Shown here one piece after another: positions 1 through 5,372 of a stretch of 8,251 nt of DNA. The translations under genes and the position numbers were made by a program. The notes under the pieces are model-generated. The model was not told where the DNA came from. It did not search any database and saw nothing but the letters and a program-made list of their open reading frames with translations. Source of the stretch: SM23-78 sp041479965 (GTDB lineage Archaea; Nanobdellota; Nanobdellia; Woesearchaeales; SM23-78); assembly GCA_041479965.1 (NCBI GenBank), contig JBGOZE010000053.1:1-8251 (forward strand), written 5' to 3'. How positions within the stretch are numbered: position 1 is the stretch's first letter; the number at the start of each line of letters is the position of its first letter.

Positions 1-59
1 CCGTTTTTTCTAGCTATTTTCAAAATAGTTCATCAATCAGAATGATAAAACACAATATG

Positions 60-65
60 AAAAAA
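60..65 (-). terminator. T-tract terminator after the ATP-grasp gene
   Basis: A run of six T on the minus strand follows the TGA stop directly, typical of archaeal T-tract termination. The stop region can also form a weak stem (GAATGAT with ATCATTC, about 41-71). Confidence 0.45.
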
Positions 66-1175
66 TCATTCCTTGCTTATCCTGAGCTTCTTGATAGAAA
101 CCTTGTCAGGCTCTGCAGTGATCTCATAGTCATCATCAGGAGTGAGCCCTGAAGCCTTAGTAATCATTTCTGGCAACAGCACCATGCTTCCCTTGAAATG
201 GAGGTTGGTGATTATCTTCCTGGGCCCTCCAGCCATCTTCTTCTCGTCAATATCCTTCATCAGCTTGGTAGCCTCAACCACGTGCATCCTGGATTTCATC
301 TCAATGGTCTTCTCGTAGAGATGCTTGGCAATGATATCAGCCACATTTATCTTAGTGGTGGCAGATATGAGCTGCAAGCCAGGGCTTATGTTAGCTTCGA
401 TGACGAGCGGGCCTCTGGCGCTCTCAAGGATGTCCACGGCACAGATCTCTGCCCTTATTGCCTTGGCCACATCCACAGCAAGTTTCTTGGTGACATTATC
501 GATCTCGATCGGCTCTCCTGTTCCTCCTGCATGGAAATTAGCCCTTGCTTCCATTGAGCTGGCTGTCCTTTTCATGCTCGCAACTACCTTACTGCCCACC
601 ACAATGGCCCTTATGTCTGTGCCTCCCGTCTCAATGTACTCCTGGATTATGAAGGGCTGCCTGAGAGTGGCAAGGGCATCGAGCAAGGACGATGCGCTGG
701 CATAGGAATCAGCAAAAAGCACTCCTTTGCCTCCTGTGCCATGGGGGAATTTCATCATGATGGGAAAATTCATCTTCTCAAGTATCTTCTTGGCAGCAAC
801 CACTGTGGCGCTGACATAGGTCTTGGGCATAGAGATGTTGTATTTCTGGAGCTCCAGGTGCGTGAGCAGCTTGTCGTGGGCAATGGTGAAAGCATCGGCA
901 GATATGGGCATGTAGCATTTCTTCTCTAGAACTGATGTCAGGGCCTGGAGCAGCTGAGCATATCTGAATGAGCCCTTCACATAGACGCAATCGTAGTCAC
1001 TGATGGGCTTTCCATCGTAGAGAATCTCGGCAGACCTTCCAGAAATATTGATTTCAATCTTCCTTATGTCAATATCATCTACTTCAGAGAAGTATTTCTT
1101 CATAGCTTGGACTGTCCATTCTGAGCTTTCACTTCCAAGGCTTATGATGGCTGCTTTAAGGTTCAATCCGAACAC
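66..1175 (-). CDS. RimK-type ATP-grasp ligase with C-terminal AbrB-like segment
   Basis: 369 residues. RimK-family ATP-grasp enzymes join an amino acid, usually glutamate, to a carboxylate of a protein or cofactor using ATP. Seen: an N-terminal pre-ATP-grasp region (about 7-100), a lysine/Gly-rich ATP-binding loop MKFPHGTGGKG (141-151), QEYIETGGTDIRA (178-190) and the Mg-binding IEANISPG (259-266). Residues about 325-364 (SMVLLPEMITKASGLTPDDD, then EITAEPDKVSIKKL) read like a SpoVT/AbrB swapped-hairpin domain, an unusual addition. Start is uncertain: GTG at 1175, or TTG at 1166, which has an AGGTG Shine-Dalgarno six bases upstream and gives a RimK-like MNLKAAIISLG start. It is the third gene after lysS and the protease gene, with an AT-rich 64-bp gap that could hold its own promoter. 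Substrate is not evident; no LysW-type carrier gene is near, so LysX/ArgX is unlikely. Family confident, AbrB call by eye. Confidence 0.88.
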   Translation of the reverse strand: MFGLNLKAAIISLGSESSEWTVQAMKKYFSEVDDIDIRKIEINISGRSAEILYDGKPISDYDCVYVKGSFRYAQLLQALTSVLEKKCYMPISADAFTIAHDKLLTHLELQKYNISMPKTYVSATVVAAKKILEKMNFPIMMKFPHGTGGKGVLFADSYASASSLLDALATLRQPFIIQEYIETGGTDIRAIVVGSKVVASMKRTASSMEARANFHAGGTGEPIEIDNVTKKLAVDVAKAIRAEICAVDILESARGPLVIEANISPGLQLISATTKINVADIIAKHLYEKTIEMKSRMHVVEATKLMKDIDEKKMAGGPRKIITNLHFKGSMVLLPEMITKASGLTPDDDYEITAEPDKVSIKKLRISKE

Positions 1176-1239
1176 CTGGTATTATTTTTTAATTATTTTT
1201 TTATGAATCGTTTTGTTTGTATTGGATCTATTTTTTTAT

Positions 1240-1656
1240 CTAATCTATTTTTTTTGGCTCTTCTGCCTTGACTGGCGGGTCCACACGCCTGCATGGGTCG
1301 ATTAGGAAGCCGTTCTTGAGTATGTTCTGGCCTATCAGCACAGGATATTTCATATGAAGCCTGTCTGCTAGCGTGAACTTAGCCTGCAAAGTCTTGCCCT
1401 TGATGATCACTGTGACTTGCACCACTGGCCTGAGCTTGGTTCCATGGGCACTCCTGATAAGCCTTGAGTCAATCACAGGCCCGAGCTTCAGCGCAGAGGC
1501 GAGTGTCAGGTCGACGCTGCTCTTGGTGGCGCCGCTGTCAATCCTGGCGATCACTTCTTTGCTATGGCCGTCGCCCTTGATTATGACCTTCTCAGTCAGC
1601 CCTACAATGACCTTGTTTTTCAGGCCATCTCTATCTTTTTCTGCTTGGTCGCTCAT
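1240..1656 (-). CDS. Retropepsin-like aspartic protease, RimB/'ATP-dependent zinc protease' family
   Basis: 138 residues, matching the small RimK-associated protease family (PF05618/COG4067, annotated as 'ATP-dependent zinc protease' but with a retropepsin fold). Seen: the active-site DSGA motif at 40-43 inside ARIDSGATKSSVD, beta strands after it, and the family's second signature YPVLIGQNILKNGFLIDP at 104-121. Retropepsins work as dimers, each giving one aspartate (here D40). The ATG start overlaps the lysS TGA stop as ATGA, so translation is coupled. The next gene is a RimK-type ligase; in bacteria RimB-type proteases sit beside RimK and are reported to trim the residues it adds. A writer/eraser pair is inferred. 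No signal peptide; the C-terminal 20 residues are charged and probably disordered. Confidence 0.85.
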   Translation of the reverse strand: MSDQAEKDRDGLKNKVIVGLTEKVIIKGDGHSKEVIARIDSGATKSSVDLTLASALKLGPVIDSRLIRSAHGTKLRPVVQVTVIIKGKTLQAKFTLADRLHMKYPVLIGQNILKNGFLIDPCRRVDPPVKAEEPKKID

Positions 1657-3137
1657 TTGCCTTCAGGCCTCATGGTCGGGAAAAATATCACTTCCCTGAT
1701 TGAAGTATTATTTGTGAGAAGCATCGCAAGCCTGTCAATCCCTATTCCTATGCCGCTTGTCGGCGGCATTCCATACTCCATGGCCTTGATGAAATCCTCG
1801 TCAGACCTCTGGGCTTCTTCATCTCCCTGGCTGAGCCTCTTCTCCTGCTCTTCCCAGTTCTTCCTTAATTCCTCGGGATCATTGAGCTCTGAGTACATGT
1901 TGCCGAATTCCATTCCTGCGACTATCAACTCAAACCGCTCTGTGAAATCAAGATTGTCCTTGACAGGCTTGGCCAGCGGGCTTACTTCTCTTGGATAATC
2001 ATAGATAAAGGTTGGCTGTATGATTTTTGGCTCTACCAATTCTAAGCATATCTCTGAGAGTATGAATCCTATGCTCATATCATCGTCTATCTCGACTTTG
2101 AACTTTCTCGCGACATTCCTGGCCTCCTCTACATCCTTCACTTTTGAAAAGTCAACTCCTGTGGCTTCCTTGACAGCATCAATCATAGATATGCGCTTGA
2201 AAGGGGCCATCATGCTGATCTTCTTGCCATCATACTCAATCTCTGTGGTGCCCAGCACTTTTCTTGTGACGAATTCCAGCATCTCCTCTGTCCTCTTCAT
2301 GCTGTCATTATAATCATCATAGGCAGTCATGGTCTCCATCATGCTGAACTCAGGGTTGTGCTTGGTGTCAATGCCCTCATTCCTGAAGTCAGTGCAGAAC
2401 TCGAACACCCTGTCGAATCCTCCGACAATCAATCTCTTTAGATAGAGCTCGTCAGATATCCTCATGTACAAAGGCATATTAAGAGCATTGTGATGGGTGA
2501 TGAAAGGCTTAGCACTAGCTCCCCCGTATACAGGCTGGAGCACGGGCGTCTGTACCTCTATAAATCCTTGGCCAGCCAAGAACTCCCTTATGGCATTGAT
2601 CATCTTGGCACGATTGATAAAAGTCTTCTGGACTTCGGGATTGACAATCAGGTCGACGTAGCGCTGCCTGAACCTGAGCTCAGGGTCCTTCAAGCCATGG
2701 AACTTCTCAGGCAAAGGCCTTATTGATTTGGTCAGAAGCTCAAAGCTCTTCACATGGACTGTTATCTCTCCTGTCTTGGTCTTGAAGACACTGCCTTCAA
2801 CACCTATGATGTCACCCATGTCAAGCTTCTTGAAAAGCTCATAGGCTTCCTTGCCAACATCATCCTGCCTGAAATAAAGCTGTATAGGACCAGAGCTATC
2901 CTGAAGCTGCACAAAGCTAGCCTTGCCCATCATCCTGACAGCTATTATCCTGCCAGCCACCCTGACCTTGTTGCGCATCGAGTCATGGTCCTGCGCACCT
3001 AGCTGCTCATACACTTTCTTTATCTCATAGGCCAGGGCAGTCTTCTCAAAGCGATAGGCATAGGGATTAATCCCTGCCTTCCTCAGCTCATCGAGCTTCT
3101 GCTTCCTCTCATTGATTATCCTGGTTTCTGTGTCCAT
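1653..3137 (-). CDS. lysS: Lysyl-tRNA synthetase, class II
   Basis: 494 residues, normal length for class II LysRS, which charges tRNA-Lys with lysine in the cytoplasm. Seen: an N-terminal helix, an anticodon-binding OB fold (about 56-138), the class IIb catalytic core with motif 1 ending in EVQTPVLQP (194-202), motif 2 FRNEGIDTKHNPEF (251-264), YPREVSPLAKP (381-391), YSELNDP (415-421), motif 3 GIGIGIDRLAMLL (462-474) and the usual FPTMRPE end. Many archaea use the unrelated class I enzyme instead, so class II is informative. A longer reading frame to 3197 exists, but MDTETRIINERKQKLDELR is the usual LysRS start, and a TATA core (TTTAAA, 3163-3168) is 28.5 bp upstream of this ATG, placing the transcript start at about 3139 (leaderless). 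First gene of an operon with the overlapping protease gene and probably the ligase. Confidence 0.97.
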   Translation of the reverse strand: MDTETRIINERKQKLDELRKAGINPYAYRFEKTALAYEIKKVYEQLGAQDHDSMRNKVRVAGRIIAVRMMGKASFVQLQDSSGPIQLYFRQDDVGKEAYELFKKLDMGDIIGVEGSVFKTKTGEITVHVKSFELLTKSIRPLPEKFHGLKDPELRFRQRYVDLIVNPEVQKTFINRAKMINAIREFLAGQGFIEVQTPVLQPVYGGASAKPFITHHNALNMPLYMRISDELYLKRLIVGGFDRVFEFCTDFRNEGIDTKHNPEFSMMETMTAYDDYNDSMKRTEEMLEFVTRKVLGTTEIEYDGKKISMMAPFKRISMIDAVKEATGVDFSKVKDVEEARNVARKFKVEIDDDMSIGFILSEICLELVEPKIIQPTFIYDYPREVSPLAKPVKDNLDFTERFELIVAGMEFGNMYSELNDPEELRKNWEEQEKRLSQGDEEAQRSDEDFIKAMEYGMPPTSGIGIGIDRLAMLLTNNTSIREVIFFPTMRPEGK

Positions 3138-3160
3138 GACGAGACATGAAGCCGAGATTG

Positions 3161-3170
3161 TTTTTAAATT
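3161..3170 (-). promoter_or_regulatory. TATA box of lysS
   Basis: Minus-strand AATTTAAAAA; centre 28.5 bp before the ATG at 3137, predicting a leaderless or nearly leaderless mRNA. Confidence 0.7.
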
Positions 3171-3189
3171 TATTGGAAGAAAGAGTGCA

Positions 3190-3195
3190 AAAAAC
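3190..3195 (-). terminator. T-tract downstream of pth2
   Basis: Six T on the minus strand, 34 bases after the pth2 stop and just upstream of the lysS TATA box. It would separate the pth2 and lysS transcripts. Confidence 0.4.
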
Positions 3196-3228
3196 AATAA
3201 AGCTAAATAATAAAGCTTAAACTAAATC

Positions 3229-3573
3229 TCAGGCCAACTTAAGCTTAGAAATAACCCTATCTATCTTCTCAGTCGTATCAGGCCCTATGCCGGCGCAAGT
3301 CACTGTGCCTGGCTCAACAACTGTGTGTCCTGCATCAGTTATGACTGCAGTTACAATGCCCATGCTTTTTGCCTCTTCAACGTAATTGTAGAGCTCTTTC
3401 TCATCAGCTACCTTGACTACTATCTTGCCCATCCCTCCTGCACGCCAAGACTTGACAAGCTCTTTGTCTGCCCTGAAAACACACTCTACGCTGGCGTGCG
3501 CTACCTGCGCTGCCATCTTGCCCTTGGGCAGCTTGAGGTCCTGCCTGACGAGTATTGCCTGCTTATAATCCAT
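3229..3573 (-). CDS. pth2: Peptidyl-tRNA hydrolase, Pth2 type
   Basis: 114 residues, the full length of the archaeal/eukaryotic Pth2 family, which cleaves peptidyl-tRNA released from stalled ribosomes and recycles the tRNA. Seen: QAILVRQDLKLPKGKMAAQVAHASV (residues about 5-29, containing the conserved KGKMAAQVAHA), a central mixed alpha/beta region with KIVVKV, and the C-terminal signature TVVEPGTVTCAGIGPDTTEKID (84-105). Nothing essential appears missing. The ATG at 3573 lies 30 bp from the centre of a palindromic TATA element shared with the divergent gene at 3631, so the 5' leader would be only about 4-5 nt. It stands alone between this promoter and lysS, although both are translation functions. 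Confidence 0.96.
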   Translation of the reverse strand: MDYKQAILVRQDLKLPKGKMAAQVAHASVECVFRADKELVKSWRAGGMGKIVVKVADEKELYNYVEEAKSMGIVTAVITDAGHTVVEPGTVTCAGIGPDTTEKIDRVISKLKLA

Positions 3574-3597
3574 ATCAAGATGATGAACGCATCAACA

Positions 3598-3609
3598 ATA
3601 TTTAAATAT
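3598..3609. promoter_or_regulatory. Palindromic bidirectional TATA element
   Basis: ATATTTAAATAT is a perfect 12-bp palindrome. Its centre is 27.5 bp before the ATG at 3631 (plus) and 30.5 bp from the pth2 ATG at 3573 (minus). Both distances fit the TATA-to-start spacing of other genes in the window, so one TBP site probably serves two divergent transcripts. Confidence 0.65.
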
Positions 3610-3630
3610 ACTGGAAAAAATGGGATTGGC

Positions 3631-3846
3631 ATGGCTTACAAGAGCGAAGAAGATCTAGAGCTGTGGTACGCAGCGGAAAAAGAGAGATTATCTGAGGAAT
3701 TCTTGAAAGGCATCGATCAGAACAAGGACAATACCCCTAGTTTCAAGGCCAAGTTCGATGCTGAGATGAAAAAATTGATAGCCAAGTACAATGCAGAGTA
3801 TTATAAGCTCCTTGCCTATCTGAAAAAGAATCCTAAAAAAGAATGA
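3631..3846 (+). CDS. Small charged helical protein, function unknown
   Basis: 71 residues, beginning MAYKSEEDLELWYAAEKERL. I do not recognise the family. The sequence is mostly Lys/Glu with regular aromatic residues (LELWYAA, AKYNAEYYKLLAYL), which suggests two amphipathic helices joined by the polar segment DQNKDNTPS (about 29-37). There is no membrane segment, signal peptide or cysteine. The frame is open further upstream, but that part overlaps pth2 on the other strand, and the TATA centre is 27.5 bp before this ATG, which fixes the start and predicts a leaderless mRNA. It is the only complete plus-strand gene here, bounded by a bidirectional promoter and a bidirectional terminator, which supports it being real. 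Confidence 0.72.
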   Translation: MAYKSEEDLELWYAAEKERLSEEFLKGIDQNKDNTPSFKAKFDAEMKKLIAKYNAEYYKLLAYLKKNPKKE

Positions 3847-3868
3847 TTGAAAAGAATAATCATTTTTT
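3835..3868. terminator. Bidirectional hairpin/T-tract terminator
   Basis: A perfect 7-bp stem (AATGATT 3842-3848 with AATCATT 3858-3864, 9-nt loop) spans the convergent gene ends. On the plus strand the stem runs into a T-tract (3863-3868); on the minus strand it is followed by C and six T (3840-3835). Each strand thus has a hairpin followed by T. Confidence 0.6.
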
Positions 3869-4237
3869 GCCAGAAGATTTCTGCTTATCTTCCTCGGGGT
3901 TTCTGTGCTCAACCTCTATCTGATAGCCCTTCAGGATAAGCTTGTGGTCATCTCGAGTAATGTACAGCTCTTCCAAGTCATTGACCACTATGTCAGGCCC
4001 TTCGAGGTAATAGGAGACGTTCATCCTGCGAATCCTGACCTTCTCGATGTTGGTGAATCTGAACACGTGCGTAGGGAAGACATTGTGCCTCTTGTGAGGG
4101 TTGTTGACATTGAAAAGCCTGAGCACAGCAGTCGGGTAGATGTTTTCGCTCTTCTCAGAATCATCCCTGCTGATAAGGACGCTGGTAGTCGCAATCTTGA
4201 TAACCTTCTCCTCCGGGTCCTTGATTTCCTTTATCAT
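3860..4237 (-). CDS. Hypothetical protein, 125 residues
   Basis: I do not recognise the family. The start MIKEIKDPEEKVIKIATTSV is chosen because a TATA core (TTTAAA, 4262-4267) lies 27.5 bp upstream, giving a leaderless mRNA; an upstream in-frame start at 4255 would fall before the predicted transcription start. The protein is soluble, rich in Val/Ile beta-strand patterns and basic residues (PHKRHNVFPTHVFRF 47-61, KVRIRRMNV 66-74), and ends in a charged, probably disordered tail (EEDKQKSSGKK). There are no cysteines, membrane segments or visible catalytic motif. A compact beta-rich, perhaps nucleic-acid-binding, protein would fit, but that is only a guess from composition. It lies between tRNA-Leu and the convergent 71-residue gene. 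Confidence 0.75.
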   Translation of the reverse strand: MIKEIKDPEEKVIKIATTSVLISRDDSEKSENIYPTAVLRLFNVNNPHKRHNVFPTHVFRFTNIEKVRIRRMNVSYYLEGPDIVVNDLEELYITRDDHKLILKGYQIEVEHRNPEEDKQKSSGKK

Positions 4238-4259
4238 ACTGATAAGGACACACAACCTG

Positions 4260-4269
4260 TTTTTAAATA
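4260..4269 (-). promoter_or_regulatory. TATA box of the 125-residue hypothetical gene
   Basis: Minus-strand ATATTTAAAAA-type element centred at 4264.5, 27.5 bp before the ATG at 4237 and just downstream of the tRNA-Leu T-tract. Confidence 0.65.
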
Positions 4270-4275
4270 TTGTTG

Positions 4276-4289
4276 AAAAAATAGAAAAC
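4276..4289 (-). terminator. T-tracts after tRNA-Leu
   Basis: The minus strand reads GTTTTCTATTTTTT directly after the tRNA discriminator base, a typical archaeal tRNA terminator. Confidence 0.55.
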
Positions 4290-4335
4290 TGCGGGCGAAG
4301 GGGTTCGAACCCTTGTAGGCACTAAGCCACAGGAT

Positions 4336-4348
4336 TTCTTCTGTAAAA
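4336..4348 (-). other. tRNA-Leu intron at 37/38
   Basis: Thirteen bases, TTTTACAGAAGAA, between G37 and A38. Bases 32-35 (CTTA) lie opposite GAAG of the intron, giving three pairs and one mismatch. Next to the anticodon stem is a 3-nt AAA bulge cut as AA/A, and AGT bulges on the other side cut as AG/T, a relaxed bulge-helix-bulge site. Confidence 0.8.
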
Positions 4349-4372
4349 CTTAAGTCCTGCCCGTTTTCCACT

Positions 4373-4385
4373 CCGGCACGCCCGC
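4373..4385 (-). repeat. 13-bp direct repeat, copy 1 (tRNA-Leu 5' end)
   Basis: GCGGGCGTGCCGG on the minus strand, bases 1-13 of tRNA-Leu. Copy 2 is 70 bp upstream at 4443-4455. Confidence 0.9.
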
Positions 4386-4409
4386 ATCATGAAAGAGTTT
4401 ATCTTCAAA

Positions 4410-4453
4410 GGGTGTGGCGGCCCAAAAGCGCACTTTTGTCTGCCGGCACGCCC
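4410..4453. ncRNA. GC-rich hairpin element upstream of tRNA-Leu
   Basis: The region 4386-4516 has no credible gene but holds a strong imperfect hairpin. Plus-strand pairing: GGG 4410-4412 with CCC 4451-4453; GTG 4414-4416 with CAC 4447-4449; CGGC 4418-4421 with GCCG 4442-4445; CAAAAG 4423-4428 with CTTTTG 4433-4438; loop CGCA. The 4413/4450 position is a U-G wobble on the plus strand and A/C on the minus strand. A TATA box on the minus strand at 4488-4496 predicts a transcript start near 4466 that would include this hairpin and then tRNA-Leu. It may be a small RNA, a structured tRNA leader or a remnant of a duplicated tRNA gene; which one cannot be told from sequence. Confidence 0.45.
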
Positions 4454-4455
4454 GC
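4443..4455 (-). repeat. 13-bp direct repeat, copy 2, outside the tRNA
   Basis: Exact second copy of the first 13 bases of tRNA-Leu. It forms the outer 5' arm of the hairpin element. No D-loop, anticodon or T-arm follows it, so it is not a second complete tRNA. Confidence 0.9.
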
Positions 4456-4487
4456 GTTAATTGAGTATATTAGTAGAAAGTATTATT

Positions 4488-4496
4488 CTTTATAAG
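4488..4496 (-). promoter_or_regulatory. TATA box for the hairpin/tRNA-Leu transcript
   Basis: Minus-strand CTTATAAAG; predicted start near 4466. A second AT-rich candidate, AATAATA (4481-4487), would place the start near 4458, right at the duplicated tRNA end. No comparable box lies nearer the mature tRNA. Confidence 0.55.
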
Positions 4497-4516
4497 TGTT
4501 TTTCTTTGAGCATTCA

Positions 4517-4840
4517 TCATTCAAGGACATTCTTGGGGCATGTCTCGAATCTGCACGGCCCCTTGATGATCTCACAGTAGAATGAGACAGTTGATGAGCT
4601 GATATTCTCTTTTTTTGATGGGCAGTTATCCCAGATGGCTATTTTCCAGTCGAAGATGGTGATGAATTTCTTCTTTTTCAAAGCCTCTGCCAATCTCTGT
4701 TCTTCATCAGCCTGCCTTCCTTCAAAGAGCTTAATCTCTTCTTGAGTCGAGACTATCTCCCTCTGTAGGTCAAGGCTCTGGTTCAGCAGCTTCTTTATCT
4801 TGAGAAGCTCAAGGTAGATTTTCTCATTGCTTATTTCCAT
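4517..4840 (-). CDS. Coiled-coil protein with a four-cysteine C-terminal segment
   Basis: 107 residues; family not recognised. Residues about 1-56 are a long charged helix with heptad-like leucines (YLELLKIKKLLNQSLDLQRE), predicted coiled coil. A short hydrophobic strand-like stretch (FITIFDWKIAIWD, 59-71) follows, then cysteines at 73, 89, 96 and 101 (NCPS, YCEIIKGPCRFETCP), spaced as a possible zinc or other metal site. The start is supported by a TATA box at 4865-4873 whose centre is about 28.5 bp before the ATG, so the mRNA is probably leaderless. No membrane segment. Its stop lies about 20 bp before the tRNA-Leu TATA box. A dimeric, metal-binding regulatory or scaffold protein is possible, but no function can be assigned. 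Confidence 0.75.
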   Translation of the reverse strand: MEISNEKIYLELLKIKKLLNQSLDLQREIVSTQEEIKLFEGRQADEEQRLAEALKKKKFITIFDWKIAIWDNCPSKKENISSSTVSFYCEIIKGPCRFETCPKNVLE

Positions 4841-4864
4841 TAAGTTATTGATTGGGTGCTGGTT

Positions 4865-4873
4865 TTTATAAAG
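4865..4873 (-). promoter_or_regulatory. TATA box of the coiled-coil/Cys gene
   Basis: Minus-strand CTTTATAAA, centre about 28.5 bp before the ATG at 4840. Confidence 0.65.
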
Positions 4874-4905
4874 TTTTCTGCGAGAAGCACGGAATAAAGT
4901 AATGA

Positions 4906-4924
4906 GGAAAGAAAAAAAGAAAAT
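4906..4924 (-). terminator. T-rich terminator after the small membrane protein gene
   Basis: The minus strand holds TTTTCTTTTTTTCTTT shortly after the stop at 4937, a typical archaeal pyrimidine-tract terminator. Confidence 0.55.
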
Positions 4925-4936
4925 ATTATTGGAGAA

Positions 4937-5254
4937 TCATTTGCTCTCGAACTCTACCTTAATGCCTCCAATCCACTTGGCGAGCAGGTTGTAGAGCCAT
5001 GTGAAGATGACTGATGTTACGAATCCGAGCAGGGCAAATAATATCGGGTTCACGATTATAGAAGTGATTATGTCTGAAGTGGTGGGCGGAGTCAGGCTCG
5101 CTGTCTCAGCGCTCTGGATGTTAAGTAGGCGTATGATGTAATACAGTACTAACTCCATTATTGAGAGGAAAAGCCCGATGATAGCCCCTATTATCGCGTA
5201 CATCTTAGCGAATGACAAAACACCAATCCTTTTCAAAACCTTTTTCTCATGCAT
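4937..5254 (-). CDS. Small two-helix membrane protein, DUF3566-like
   Basis: 105 residues. Seen: a basic N-terminus (MHEKKVLKRIGVLS), one long hydrophobic region about 14-44 (MYAIIGAIIGLFLSIMELVL), a polar Ser/Thr/Pro loop about 48-62, a second hydrophobic segment about 64-90, and a C-terminal NLLAKWIGGIKVEFE (89-103). The order 'short basic start, two TM segments, YN-x-A-x-W-x-GG-I-x-V-E' resembles small DUF3566-like membrane proteins of archaea; this is from memory and tentative, and the role is unknown. The start is fixed by a strong Shine-Dalgarno, GGAGGTG (5266-5260), five bases before the ATG. Unlike its neighbours it has an mRNA leader, and probably a TATA near 5311-5318. Monocistronic, ending in a T-rich tract. 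Confidence 0.82.
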   Translation of the reverse strand: MHEKKVLKRIGVLSFAKMYAIIGAIIGLFLSIMELVLYYIIRLLNIQSAETASLTPPTTSDIITSIIVNPILFALLGFVTSVIFTWLYNLLAKWIGGIKVEFESK

Positions 5255-5259
5255 AGTAG

Positions 5260-5266
5260 CACCTCC
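5260..5266 (-). promoter_or_regulatory. Strong Shine-Dalgarno of the membrane protein gene
   Basis: GGAGGTG with a 5-nt spacer to ATG at 5254. It stands out because most first genes in this window appear leaderless. Confidence 0.8.
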
Positions 5267-5308
5267 GATTAATGCTTGATTATATGAAAGCAGGGATGAC
5301 CGGCCAAT

Positions 5309-5318
5309 ACTTAAATGT
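5309..5318 (-). promoter_or_regulatory. Probable TATA box of the membrane protein gene
   Basis: Minus-strand ACATTTAAGT; a start about 26 bp downstream (near 5287) would give a 33-nt leader containing the Shine-Dalgarno. The closer ATATAA at 5280-5285 would exclude it and is less likely. Confidence 0.45.
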
Positions 5319-5372
5319 TTTTATTCCCGTAGAGAAGGAAAGCAAGAAAGTCATCTTCTCCCTGAGCTTATA

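Larger units (their letters stand above)
4290..4385 (-). tRNA. trnL: tRNA-Leu(UAA) with a 13-nt intron
   Basis: Acceptor GCGGGCG (4385-4379) pairs with CGCCCGC (4297-4291); discriminator A at 4290; CCA not encoded. D-stem CCG/CGG; anticodon stem CAGGA (4359-4355) with TCCTG (4334-4330); loop CTTAAG plus A; anticodon TAA at 4352-4350. A long variable arm (GTGGCTTAGTGCCTAC region) fits class II leucine tRNA. T-arm AAGGG-TTCGAAC-CCCTT. The anticodon loop has 13 extra bases after position 37, read as an intron. Upstream there is no TATA at the expected distance (about 4413); a GC-rich hairpin element lies there instead, and the nearest good TATA is at 4488-4496. Confidence 0.93.

Noticed and set aside
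66..1175. Identification as LysX/ArgX of lysine or arginine biosynthesis
   Set aside because: No LysW carrier or other pathway genes are near, and the protease neighbour and AbrB-like tail fit a RimK-type protein modifier better.
198..2726. Several plus-strand frames opposite the ligase, protease and lysS
   Set aside because: They are antisense to well-recognised genes and show low-complexity translations without start signals.
3138..3197. Twenty-residue N-terminal extension of LysRS
   Set aside because: It overlaps the predicted TATA box, and the internal MDTETRIINERKQ is the usual family start.
4386..4455. Second tRNA, or split-tRNA 5' half, beginning at 4455
   Set aside because: Only the first 13 bases match; no D-loop, anticodon or T-arm follows, and there is no clear bulge-helix-bulge joining it to the real tRNA.
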